From: Herbaspirillum rubrisubalbicans
GTDB lineage: Bacteria > Pseudomonadota > Gammaproteobacteria > Burkholderiales > Burkholderiaceae_D
NCBI RefSeq assembly: GCF_003719195.1
Contig: NZ_CP024996.1
Coordinates: 4,092,001-4,156,000, forward strand
Direction: 5' to 3'
DNA: 64,000 nt
Position 1 is the stretch's first letter. Each line of letters begins with the position of its first letter. Both the position numbers and the translations under genes were made by a program. Below are positions 1-7,229 of the stretch, one piece after another. The notes under the pieces were generated by a model. It had not been told where the DNA came from, ran no database searches, and saw only the letters and a program-made list of their open reading frames with translations.

Positions 1-1122
1 GTGGTGTCGATCCTGGGCGGGATGCCTTACCCCAAGCAGATGCAACTGCTGTCGCGTAACCCGGAAATCCTGGTAGCCACCCCGGGTCGTCTGATCGACC
101 ACATGGAGTCCGGCAAGATCGACTTCTCGCAACTGCAGATCCTGGTGCTGGACGAAGCTGACCGCATGTTGGACATGGGTTTCATCGACGACATCGAAAA
201 GATCGTCGCGGCCACCCCGGCCACCCGCCAGACCATGCTGTTCTCGGCCACCCTGGACGGTGTGGTGGGCAACATGGCCAAGCGCATCACCAACAATCCG
301 CTGACCATCCAGATCGCCAGCTCCTCGACCCGTCACGAAAACATCATGCAGCGCGTGCACTTCGTGGATGACCTGTCGCACAAGAACCGCCTGCTGGACC
401 ACCTGCTGCGCGACACCAGCATCGACCAGGCCGTGATCTTCACCGCCACCAAGCGTGACGCCGACACCATCGCCGATCGTCTGAACATCGCCGGTTTCGC
501 CGCCGCCGCACTGCATGGCGACATGCACCAGGGCGCCCGCAACCGTACCCTCAACAGCCTGCGCCGTGGCCAGGTCCGTATGCTGGTAGCCACCGACGTG
601 GCTGCCCGCGGCATCGACGTGCCGGGCATTACCCACGTATTCAACTACGACCTGCCCAAGTTCGCGGAAGACTACGTGCACCGTATCGGTCGTACCGGCC
701 GTGCCGGTCGCAATGGCGTGGCGATCTCACTGGTCAATCACGCTGAAGGAATGCAAGTCAAGCGCATCGAGCGCTTCACCAAGCAAACCATTCCGGTGGA
801 CGTGGTCGAAGGTTTCGAACCGAAAAAGACCGCTGCGCCGCGCAGCCCGCGCAAGCCGGGCGGCTGGCGTCCGGGTGATGGCCGCAGCAACAGCGGCCCG
901 CGCTTCGGCGCTGGCAACCGCGAAGGTGGTGGTCATCGTGAAGGCGGTTTCGGCGGTAACCGTGAAGGTGGCTTCGGCGGCAATCGCGAAGGCCGCAGCT
1001 TCGGTGGCGCCAAGCCGGGCAACGGCCCGCGTCGCGAAGGCGGTGCTGGTGGCGGCTACAAGGGCAACAACGGCGGCGGTTTCCGTGCTGACGGCCCGCG
1101 TCGTTCCTACGGCGATCGTTGA
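1..1122 (+). CDS. DEAD-box ATP-dependent RNA helicase, 5' end outside window
   Basis: ATP-dependent RNA unwinding or remodelling (ribosome assembly, mRNA turnover). The visible 373 codons start inside the first RecA-like domain, so the Q motif and Walker A lie upstream of the window. Motifs seen in order: TPGR (Ib), DEAD (II), SAT (III), ATDVAARGID (V) and HRIGRTGRAG (VI). A low-complexity tail from about residue 275 has repeated N-R-E-G-G and G-F-G-G units. Such Gly/Arg-rich tails are typical of RhlE-like helicases and are thought to bind RNA non-specifically. The open frame at base 1 is not a real start. Paralogue assignment (RhlE or another DEAD protein) cannot be settled from the C-terminal part. 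The gene ends 28 bp before a hairpin that was its own terminator and is now interrupted by insertion sequences. Confidence 0.93.
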   Translation: MVSILGGMPYPKQMQLLSRNPEILVATPGRLIDHMESGKIDFSQLQILVLDEADRMLDMGFIDDIEKIVAATPATRQTMLFSATLDGVVGNMAKRITNNPLTIQIASSSTRHENIMQRVHFVDDLSHKNRLLDHLLRDTSIDQAVIFTATKRDADTIADRLNIAGFAAAALHGDMHQGARNRTLNSLRRGQVRMLVATDVAARGIDVPGITHVFNYDLPKFAEDYVHRIGRTGRAGRNGVAISLVNHAEGMQVKRIERFTKQTIPVDVVEGFEPKKTAAPRSPRKPGGWRPGDGRSNSGPRFGAGNREGGGHREGGFGGNREGGFGGNREGRSFGGAKPGNGPRREGGAGGGYKGNNGGGFRADGPRRSYGDR

Positions 1123-1150
1123 TTGCCAACCGGTATCAAGGTGTAAAAAA

Positions 1151-1173
1151 AGCCGCTTCTTTGGAAGCGGCTT
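1151..1173 (+). terminator. Helicase terminator stem-loop, left copy, cut off from its T-tract
   Basis: GCCGCTTC / GAAGCGGC stem with a short TT loop, preceded by an A-run. Here the hairpin is followed directly by the IS left end (CAGGTTGATGAC) instead of T residues. The same hairpin recurs at 2740-2762, 4329-4351 and 5918-5940; only the last copy keeps the T-tract. Confidence 0.85.
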
Positions 1174-1186
1174 CAGGTTGATGACG

Positions 1187-1219
1187 AACCCCGTGTTTTC
1201 GAACACGGGGTTTTGTTTT
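1187..1219 (+). terminator. IS left-end terminator blocking plus-strand read-in (copy 1)
   Basis: AACCCCGTGTT / AACACGGGGTT stem followed by TTGTTTTT on the plus strand, between the IS end and the transposase stop codon. In the plus direction it is a good intrinsic terminator that would stop helicase transcripts from running antisense into the transposase. The same structure occurs 1,589 and 3,178 bp further on, and again from about 63742. Confidence 0.75.
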
Positions 1220-2686
1220 TCAGGCGCAGGTAATTTGCAGATGGTCGATGGCGCAGAAGCCAAGCAAGGCGCGCATTTTTCGCTGTAGCCACTTTTGTAC
1301 GCTGGCAGAGGCGCTCAAGCCGTGTAAAAGCGCGCGCAAGCGCGCCACCAACAGGGCAATCTTCTTCATGTTCTGGGCCGCCGCCGCCAACAAGCACTGC
1401 TCGGCGACCTTGCGCAATCCCCGCATACGGGCATAACGATGTCCGTGCAATTGCTTGGCGTCGGCGAAGCTGCGTTCTACCGTTTCCTTGCGTCGGGCAT
1501 AGATGCGCTTGCCCCATTCGGTACGACGCCGATCATCCACCTTCTCCTTGGAACGCTCCCACACATGGCGCGTCACCACCTTGACCGCATTGGCGCTATT
1601 GGTGCATTGCTCGCGTACCTTGCAGCCTCGGCATTGTTCAGGCTTGGATTTGTATTCCCGATACCCCTGCCGATTGGTCGTGCTGTAGCGCAAGGGTTGA
1701 CCCTGCGGGCAGATGTATTCGTCACGGTAGGCATCGTACTCATACGCCCGTTTAAAGAATGTCCCCGGCTTGTGGTTGGGTGTGCGGTAGCCCATCACGC
1801 CGCTGATCTCGCGATTCTCCAGTCCCTGGCAGACGGCCGGTGTGAAGTAGCCCGCATCCAGGCCAACGGCCTGTACATCAAATCCGAACGTCTGGCGCTG
1901 ACGATCCAGGCGCGCCAGATAAGGCTGACTGTCATGGACTGAGGCGGGCGTGACATGGGTATCGGTAATGATGGAATGCTTGGCATCGACGGTGCGGTGA
2001 TCCAGGTAGAAGAAGCCCTTGGGCTTGTCGTCGCGCACCATGTAGCCGCTCTCGGGATCGGTGCGACTGACCTTGATCTCTTTGGTGGGCGGCTCATCAT
2101 CGTCGTCACGCTTGAGCGGTTTCTTGCCATGCTCGGCACGGTCGATATCCACAGCGGCATCCAGTTCGGCCAGATAGGCCGAGGGTGTCTGGGTAACTTG
2201 AACGTAGTCGAACTTGTTCTTGTTGGCGTTGGCCTTGAGGTGGGTGCTGTCGCTGTAGAGCACACGGCCATCGACCATGCCGCGTCCAATGGCCTGGCGC
2301 ACGATCTCGTCGAAGATCTCTTGATAGACGGTGGTATCAATGAAGCGGCGGCGCCGGTTCTGGGAGAAGGTGGATGAGTCCGGTACCTTGTCGGTCAGAC
2401 GGAATCCGGCAAACCAGCGATAGGCCACATTGACCTGGACCTCGCGGATGAGCTGGCGCTCGCTGCGGATACCGAAGAGGTAACCGATGAACAAGAGCTT
2501 GAAGAGTACCACCGGGTCCAGTGCCGGGCGGCCATTGTCGGCGCAATACAGATGCGCCACCTTCTCTCGGATGAACTCGAAATCCACCGCCGCGTCGATC
2601 TTGCGCAGCAGGTGGTCCTTGGGCACGAGCATCTCGATGGTCACCATCTCTAACTCGTGCTGGGCGGCTGTCGGTTTTTTGAGCAT
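1220..2686 (-). CDS. IS1182-family DDE transposase, copy 1
   Basis: 488 aa, full length. The N-terminal third is a DUF772-like domain (roughly residues 20-110, with a Y-R-W-F-A-G-F segment). A DDE/RNase H-like catalytic domain follows. Candidate acidic residues are D in YSDSTHLKAN, D in VGLDAGYF and E in ERSFADAKQLHGHRYAR. A Cys cluster (C-R-G-C-K-V-R-E-Q-C) lies near residue 350, as in many IS1182 transposases. The ATG lacks an obvious Shine-Dalgarno sequence and lies 15 bp inside a hairpin that sits between it and the IS end. The product should catalyse cut-and-paste or copy-out of the element. No frameshift or early stop is present, so it is probably functional. Confidence 0.93.
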   Translation of the reverse strand: MLKKPTAAQHELEMVTIEMLVPKDHLLRKIDAAVDFEFIREKVAHLYCADNGRPALDPVVLFKLLFIGYLFGIRSERQLIREVQVNVAYRWFAGFRLTDKVPDSSTFSQNRRRRFIDTTVYQEIFDEIVRQAIGRGMVDGRVLYSDSTHLKANANKNKFDYVQVTQTPSAYLAELDAAVDIDRAEHGKKPLKRDDDDEPPTKEIKVSRTDPESGYMVRDDKPKGFFYLDHRTVDAKHSIITDTHVTPASVHDSQPYLARLDRQRQTFGFDVQAVGLDAGYFTPAVCQGLENREISGVMGYRTPNHKPGTFFKRAYEYDAYRDEYICPQGQPLRYSTTNRQGYREYKSKPEQCRGCKVREQCTNSANAVKVVTRHVWERSKEKVDDRRRTEWGKRIYARRKETVERSFADAKQLHGHRYARMRGLRKVAEQCLLAAAAQNMKKIALLVARLRALLHGLSASASVQKWLQRKMRALLGFCAIDHLQITCA

Positions 2687-2700
2687 GACCGATTAAACAA

Positions 2701-2728
2701 CAAAGCCTTGGCTCTCGCCAAGGCTTTG
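2701..2728 (-). terminator. IS right-end hairpin upstream of the transposase (copy 1)
   Basis: CAAAGCCTTGG / CCAAGGCTTTG stem with a 6-nt loop. Read in the transposase direction it is followed by TTGTTTAA, so it can act as a terminator limiting read-in from flanking promoters. Repeated in copies 2 and 3. Confidence 0.6.
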
Positions 2729-2739
2729 TCATCAATCTG

Positions 2740-2762
2740 AAGCCGCTTCTTTGGAAGCGGCT
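2740..2762. repeat. Duplicated terminator hairpin between IS copies 1 and 2
   Basis: A 23-bp segment containing GCCGCTTC-TTTG-GAAGCGGC, the same stem-loop that flanks the array. Here the register is one base different from the outer copies (one A more on the left, one T fewer on the right). Confidence 0.9.
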
Positions 2763-4328
2763 CAGGTTGATGACGAACCCCGTGTTTTCGAACACGGGGT
2801 TTTGTTTTTCAGGCGCAGGTAATTTGCAGATGGTCGATGGCGCAGAAGCCAAGCAAGGCGCGCATTTTTCGCTGTAGCCACTTTTGTACGCTGGCAGAGG
2901 CGCTCAAGCCGTGTAAAAGCGCGCGCAAGCGCGCCACCAACAGGGCAATCTTCTTCATGTTCTGGGCCGCCGCCGCCAACAAGCACTGCTCGGCGACCTT
3001 GCGCAATCCCCGCATACGGGCATAACGATGTCCGTGCAATTGCTTGGCGTCGGCGAAGCTGCGTTCTACCGTTTCCTTGCGTCGGGCATAGATGCGCTTG
3101 CCCCATTCGGTACGACGCCGATCATCCACCTTCTCCTTGGAACGCTCCCACACATGGCGCGTCACCACCTTGACCGCATTGGCGCTATTGGTGCATTGCT
3201 CGCGTACCTTGCAGCCTCGGCATTGTTCAGGCTTGGATTTGTATTCCCGATACCCCTGCCGATTGGTCGTGCTGTAGCGCAAGGGTTGACCCTGCGGGCA
3301 GATGTATTCGTCACGGTAGGCATCGTACTCATACGCCCGTTTAAAGAATGTCCCCGGCTTGTGGTTGGGTGTGCGGTAGCCCATCACGCCGCTGATCTCG
3401 CGATTCTCCAGTCCCTGGCAGACGGCCGGTGTGAAGTAGCCCGCATCCAGGCCAACGGCCTGTACATCAAATCCGAACGTCTGGCGCTGACGATCCAGGC
3501 GCGCCAGATAAGGCTGACTGTCATGGACTGAGGCGGGCGTGACATGGGTATCGGTAATGATGGAATGCTTGGCATCGACGGTGCGGTGATCCAGGTAGAA
3601 GAAGCCCTTGGGCTTGTCGTCGCGCACCATGTAGCCGCTCTCGGGATCGGTGCGACTGACCTTGATCTCTTTGGTGGGCGGCTCATCATCGTCGTCACGC
3701 TTGAGCGGTTTCTTGCCATGCTCGGCACGGTCGATATCCACAGCGGCATCCAGTTCGGCCAGATAGGCCGAGGGTGTCTGGGTAACTTGAACGTAGTCGA
3801 ACTTGTTCTTGTTGGCGTTGGCCTTGAGGTGGGTGCTGTCGCTGTAGAGCACACGGCCATCGACCATGCCGCGTCCAATGGCCTGGCGCACGATCTCGTC
3901 GAAGATCTCTTGATAGACGGTGGTATCAATGAAGCGGCGGCGCCGGTTCTGGGAGAAGGTGGATGAGTCCGGTACCTTGTCGGTCAGACGGAATCCGGCA
4001 AACCAGCGATAGGCCACATTGACCTGGACCTCGCGGATGAGCTGGCGCTCGCTGCGGATACCGAAGAGGTAACCGATGAACAAGAGCTTGAAGAGTACCA
4101 CCGGGTCCAGTGCCGGGCGGCCATTGTCGGCGCAATACAGATGCGCCACCTTCTCTCGGATGAACTCGAAATCCACCGCCGCGTCGATCTTGCGCAGCAG
4201 GTGGTCCTTGGGCACGAGCATCTCGATGGTCACCATCTCTAACTCGTGCTGGGCGGCTGTCGGTTTTTTGAGCATGACCGATTAAACAACAAAGCCTTGG
4301 CTCTCGCCAAGGCTTTGTCATCAATCTG
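2763..4328 (-). mobile_element. IS1182-family insertion sequence, tandem copy 2
   Basis: Starts exactly 1,589 bp after copy 1 and appears identical to it, including the terminal inverted repeats and both internal hairpins. Same orientation as copies 1 and 3. Confidence 0.92.
2809..4275 (-). CDS. IS1182-family DDE transposase, copy 2
   Basis: 488 aa, amino-acid identical to copy 1, with the same DUF772-like N-terminus, DDE domain and Cys cluster. It is intact. With two identical transposase genes in direct repeat, homologous recombination between copies could change copy number without any transposition. Confidence 0.93.
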   Translation of the reverse strand: MLKKPTAAQHELEMVTIEMLVPKDHLLRKIDAAVDFEFIREKVAHLYCADNGRPALDPVVLFKLLFIGYLFGIRSERQLIREVQVNVAYRWFAGFRLTDKVPDSSTFSQNRRRRFIDTTVYQEIFDEIVRQAIGRGMVDGRVLYSDSTHLKANANKNKFDYVQVTQTPSAYLAELDAAVDIDRAEHGKKPLKRDDDDEPPTKEIKVSRTDPESGYMVRDDKPKGFFYLDHRTVDAKHSIITDTHVTPASVHDSQPYLARLDRQRQTFGFDVQAVGLDAGYFTPAVCQGLENREISGVMGYRTPNHKPGTFFKRAYEYDAYRDEYICPQGQPLRYSTTNRQGYREYKSKPEQCRGCKVREQCTNSANAVKVVTRHVWERSKEKVDDRRRTEWGKRIYARRKETVERSFADAKQLHGHRYARMRGLRKVAEQCLLAAAAQNMKKIALLVARLRALLHGLSASASVQKWLQRKMRALLGFCAIDHLQITCA

Positions 4329-4351
4329 AAGCCGCTTCTTTGGAAGCGGCT
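4329..4351. repeat. Duplicated terminator hairpin between IS copies 2 and 3
   Basis: Same 23-bp segment and register as the hairpin between copies 1 and 2. Confidence 0.9.
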
Positions 4352-5917
4352 CAGGTTGATGACGAACCCCGTGTTTTCGAACACGGGGTTTTGTTTTTCA
4401 GGCGCAGGTAATTTGCAGATGGTCGATGGCGCAGAAGCCAAGCAAGGCGCGCATTTTTCGCTGTAGCCACTTTTGTACGCTGGCAGAGGCGCTCAAGCCG
4501 TGTAAAAGCGCGCGCAAGCGCGCCACCAACAGGGCAATCTTCTTCATGTTCTGGGCCGCCGCCGCCAACAAGCACTGCTCGGCGACCTTGCGCAATCCCC
4601 GCATACGGGCATAACGATGTCCGTGCAATTGCTTGGCGTCGGCGAAGCTGCGTTCTACCGTTTCCTTGCGTCGGGCATAGATGCGCTTGCCCCATTCGGT
4701 ACGACGCCGATCATCCACCTTCTCCTTGGAACGCTCCCACACATGGCGCGTCACCACCTTGACCGCATTGGCGCTATTGGTGCATTGCTCGCGTACCTTG
4801 CAGCCTCGGCATTGCTCAGGGTTGGATTTGTATTCCCGATACCCCAGTCGATTGGTCGTGCTGTAGCGCAAGGGTTGACCCTGCGGGCAGATGTATTCGT
4901 CACGGTAGGCATCGTACTCATACGCCCGTTTAAAGAATGTCCCCGGCTTGTGGTTGGGTGTGCGGTAGCCCATCACGCCGCTGATCTCGCGATTCTCCAG
5001 TCCCTGGCAGACGGCCGGTGTGAAGTAGCCCGCATCCAGGCCAACGGCCTGTACATCAAATCCGAACGTCTGGCGCTGACGATCCAGGCGCGCCAGATAA
5101 GGCTGACTGTCATGGACTGAGGCGGGCGTGACATGGGTATCGGTAATGATGGAATGCTTGGCATCGACGGTGCGGTGATCCAGGTAGAAGAAGCCCTTGG
5201 GCTTGTCGTCGCGCACCATGTAGCCACTCTCGGGATCGGTGCGACTGACCTTGATCTCTTTGGTGGGCGGCTCATCATCGTCGTCACGCTTGAGCGGTTT
5301 CTTGCCATGCTCGGCACGGTCGATATCCACAGCGGCATCCAATTCGGCCAGATAGGCCGAGGGGGTCTGGGTAACTTGAACGTAGTCGAACTTGTTCTTG
5401 TTGGCGTTGGCCTTGAGGTGGGTGCTGTCGCTGTAGAGCACACGGCCATCGACCATGCCGCGTCCAATGGCCTGGCGCACGATCTCGTCGAAGATCTCTT
5501 GATAGACGGTGGTATCAATGAAGCGGCGGCGCCGGTTCTGGGAGAAGGTGGAGGAGTCCGGTACCTTGTCGGTCAAACGGAATCCGGCAAACCAGCGATA
5601 GGCCACATTGACCTGGACCTCGCGGATGAGCTGGCGCTCGCTGCGGATACCGAAGAGGTAACCGATGAACAAGAGCTTGAAGAGTACCACCGGGTCCAGT
5701 GCCGGGCGGCCATTGTCGGCGCAATACAGATGCGCCACCTTCTCTCGGATGAACTCGAAATCCACCGCCGCGTCGATCTTGCGCAGCAGGTGGTCCTTGG
5801 GCACGAGCATCTCGATGGTCACCATCTCTAACTCGTGCTGGGCGGCTGTCGGTTTTTTGAGCATGACCGATTAAACAACAAAGCCTTGGCTCTCGCCAAG
5901 GCTTTGTCATCAATCTG
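4352..5917 (-). mobile_element. IS1182-family insertion sequence, tandem copy 3 (variant)
   Basis: Same length and ends as copies 1 and 2 but with scattered substitutions. Examples are near 4815-4850 (GCTCAGGG and CCAGTCG instead of GTTCAGGC and CTGCCG), 5225, 5341, 5364, 5553 and 5576. By eye there are roughly nine differences. Copy 3 therefore has a history separate from the identical pair. Confidence 0.9.
4398..5864 (-). CDS. IS1182-family DDE transposase, copy 3
   Basis: 488 aa. It differs from copies 1 and 2 at two residues close to the Cys cluster: N-R-L-G-Y instead of N-R-Q-G-Y, and K-S-N-P-E instead of K-S-K-P-E. The other nucleotide changes are silent. All putative catalytic residues are retained, so it is probably active. 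Confidence 0.92.
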   Translation of the reverse strand: MLKKPTAAQHELEMVTIEMLVPKDHLLRKIDAAVDFEFIREKVAHLYCADNGRPALDPVVLFKLLFIGYLFGIRSERQLIREVQVNVAYRWFAGFRLTDKVPDSSTFSQNRRRRFIDTTVYQEIFDEIVRQAIGRGMVDGRVLYSDSTHLKANANKNKFDYVQVTQTPSAYLAELDAAVDIDRAEHGKKPLKRDDDDEPPTKEIKVSRTDPESGYMVRDDKPKGFFYLDHRTVDAKHSIITDTHVTPASVHDSQPYLARLDRQRQTFGFDVQAVGLDAGYFTPAVCQGLENREISGVMGYRTPNHKPGTFFKRAYEYDAYRDEYICPQGQPLRYSTTNRLGYREYKSNPEQCRGCKVREQCTNSANAVKVVTRHVWERSKEKVDDRRRTEWGKRIYARRKETVERSFADAKQLHGHRYARMRGLRKVAEQCLLAAAAQNMKKIALLVARLRALLHGLSASASVQKWLQRKMRALLGFCAIDHLQITCA

Positions 5918-5945
5918 AGCCGCTTCTTTGGAAGCGGCTTTTTCT
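5918..5945 (+). terminator. Original helicase terminator, right copy with intact T-tract
   Basis: GCCGCTTC / GAAGCGGC hairpin followed by TTTTTCTT. This is the only copy that keeps the U-tract of an intrinsic terminator. It marks the right side of the insertion site. The uninterrupted terminator would have joined the A-run at 1145-1150 to this T-run. Confidence 0.85.
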
Positions 5946-5966
5946 TGGCACGCCAAACTCACAGGC

Positions 5967-6221
5967 TCATGCAAGCAACCATTGACCATCGCGCTTGATG
6001 GCGTCGTGCATGGCATCGGGAGCAAGGTCCAATTCCCCAGGCCAGGTCACCACGCCATCCACTAGGCAGACCTGCCTGAACTGCCTCTGATCGCGCAGCG
6101 GTGCAAAGACGCCACGAAAGAAACTGGGAAGGAATCTGACCGGGCCTTCCACCCCATCCCTGAAGCGGACCTGCAAGGCATAGTCGCCAGAAAGTTTGAC
6201 TTCAACCACATCCCATTCCAT
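5967..6221 (-). CDS. DUF2442-domain protein
   Basis: 84 aa, uncharacterised. Core features seen are M-E-W-D-V-V-E-V-K, then Y-A-L-Q-V-R-F-R-D-G and a conserved F-L-P-S-F-F-style segment, which fit the small DUF2442 family. I chose the ATG at 6221 because GGAG lies about 8 nt upstream. A TTG at 6242 is in frame but would overlap the preceding gene. The gene starts 4 bp after the stop of the DUF4160 gene, so the two are almost certainly co-transcribed and probably co-translated. These two families are often neighbours; a toxin-antitoxin-like role has been suspected but the sequence does not show one. No catalytic motif is visible. Confidence 0.75.
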   Translation of the reverse strand: MEWDVVEVKLSGDYALQVRFRDGVEGPVRFLPSFFRGVFAPLRDQRQFRQVCLVDGVVTWPGELDLAPDAMHDAIKRDGQWLLA

Positions 6222-6225
6222 ATCA

Positions 6226-6486
6226 TCACTCCAAAGGCGCAATCGGCTTGGGGGCCTGCATGTCCTGGCAAAGCGTCCAGTCTTCTAGCAATTCTGCTTG
6301 ATGCAACTCAGTCCAATCCAGCACAAGTTGCAAGGCTCTGCGGGGCAACTGCCCTTCCAATAGCACCAACTTCCTGACATCAATCACGGCCTTGTATTCG
6401 GCATAGCGAACATGAAAATGCGGAGGCGCGTGATCACGATAAAACATCTGAATCACGATTCCATAAAACGTACTGATCGTCGGCAC
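6226..6486 (-). CDS. DUF4160-domain protein
   Basis: 86 aa, uncharacterised. It has the family hallmark near the N-terminus: P-T-I-S-T-F-Y-G-I-V-I-Q-M-F followed by H-A-P-P-H-F-H-V-R-Y, where the P-P-H-F-H-V motif is typical of DUF4160. Translation starts at GTG with GAGGGTGA just upstream. It is the first gene of a two-gene unit with the DUF2442 gene. Function is unknown. The histidine-rich turn could bind metal or nucleic acid, but nothing here proves it. The pair lies between the IS array and the pqi operon. Confidence 0.78.
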   Translation of the reverse strand: MPTISTFYGIVIQMFYRDHAPPHFHVRYAEYKAVIDVRKLVLLEGQLPRRALQLVLDWTELHQAELLEDWTLCQDMQAPKPIAPLE

Positions 6487-6596
6487 AGGTTCACCCTCGT
6501 ATCCATCGGTTCATACCGATTTGGGTAATTCCCTCCCGCGCAAGATTTTACAAGCAAGCTTGGACGACAGCGATTTCTTCGCCTACATCTTCGAAC

Positions 6597-7229
6597 TCAG
6601 GAAGAACACTGCCCCTGTCCCGCCTGCAAAGAGCGTACATTGCCGGCAATTTCCTGCACCGCCTGCGCCACCACCTTCTGCGTGGCCGCCACCACCTCGG
6701 CATTGCTGGCGCCGCTGACCGGTTCCACCGCCGTAAGGCGGCAGGCGAGGCTGCGGCGGTCGTCGGAGCGGGTGATGGTCCAGCCGAAGACGGCCTGGAC
6801 CTGGCCGTTGCGGGTGGCTTCGAAGTCGCGCAGCTCGACGTTGATGCGATAGCTGACCTGGTCGGCCGGGCGTCCGCTGCGCGAGACGTCGATGGCGCCC
6901 AGTCGTGAAGCCACGCCAGCGGCCAAGGCGTCGCGTAATTCATTGTTGAAGGGTGAGGCCCAGCGGTCCTGCTCCAGTACCTCCACCCGCGTGGCATCGC
7001 TGCGCACCACTAGTTGCGGACGAGCCAGGCGCTCGGGCACGGCCACCGGCATCACCTCGATGAAGCTCTGCGGCCCTTGACCCGCGGTGCGCGTGCTGGC
7101 ACCGCCATCGGCGGGGCTGGTCAGAGTGTAGAACTGCGTGGGCGGCGAGCTGCCGCAGGCCGCCAGGGAGAACGCCAGCGCGGTTGCGGCCAGGGTCTTG
7201 AGAGTGAGGCTGTTTTTCTTTTGCATCAT
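6597..7229 (-). CDS. pqiC: PqiC-like outer-membrane lipoprotein
   Basis: 210 aa. Lipoprotein signal with lipobox S-L-A-A-C (Cys near residue 25), followed by P-P-T-Q-F-Y-T-L, typical of the ABC-transport-auxiliary lipoprotein (DUF330/PqiC) family. In E. coli, PqiABC forms a periplasm-spanning lipid-trafficking tunnel and PqiC sits in the inner leaflet of the outer membrane. The start codon overlaps the pqiB stop by 4 bp (ATGA), showing translational coupling. It is the last gene of the minus-strand unit pqiA(N)-pqiA(C)-pqiB-pqiC. No terminator was found in the 110 bp before the DUF4160 start. Confidence 0.9.
   Translation of the reverse strand: MMQKKNSLTLKTLAATALAFSLAACGSSPPTQFYTLTSPADGGASTRTAGQGPQSFIEVMPVAVPERLARPQLVVRSDATRVEVLEQDRWASPFNNELRDALAAGVASRLGAIDVSRSGRPADQVSYRINVELRDFEATRNGQVQAVFGWTITRSDDRRSLACRLTAVEPVSGASNAEVVAATQKVVAQAVQEIAGNVRSLQAGQGQCSS

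Larger units (their letters stand above)
1174..2739 (-). mobile_element. IS1182-family insertion sequence, tandem copy 1
   Basis: About 1,566 bp. The ends are imperfect inverted repeats: CAGGTTGATGAC on the left and the complement of CAGATTGATGAC on the right. It carries one transposase gene on the minus strand. The junction is ambiguous by one base because T/A nucleotides adjoin both ends. Flanking it on both sides is a 23-bp segment consisting of the helicase terminator stem-loop, which is the apparent target duplication. Copies 1 and 2 appear identical over the whole element. Confidence 0.92.

Noticed and set aside
1439..1942. Plus-strand frames of 140-232 codons inside the IS copies
   Set aside because: Antisense to the transposase, with no ribosome-binding sites or domains.
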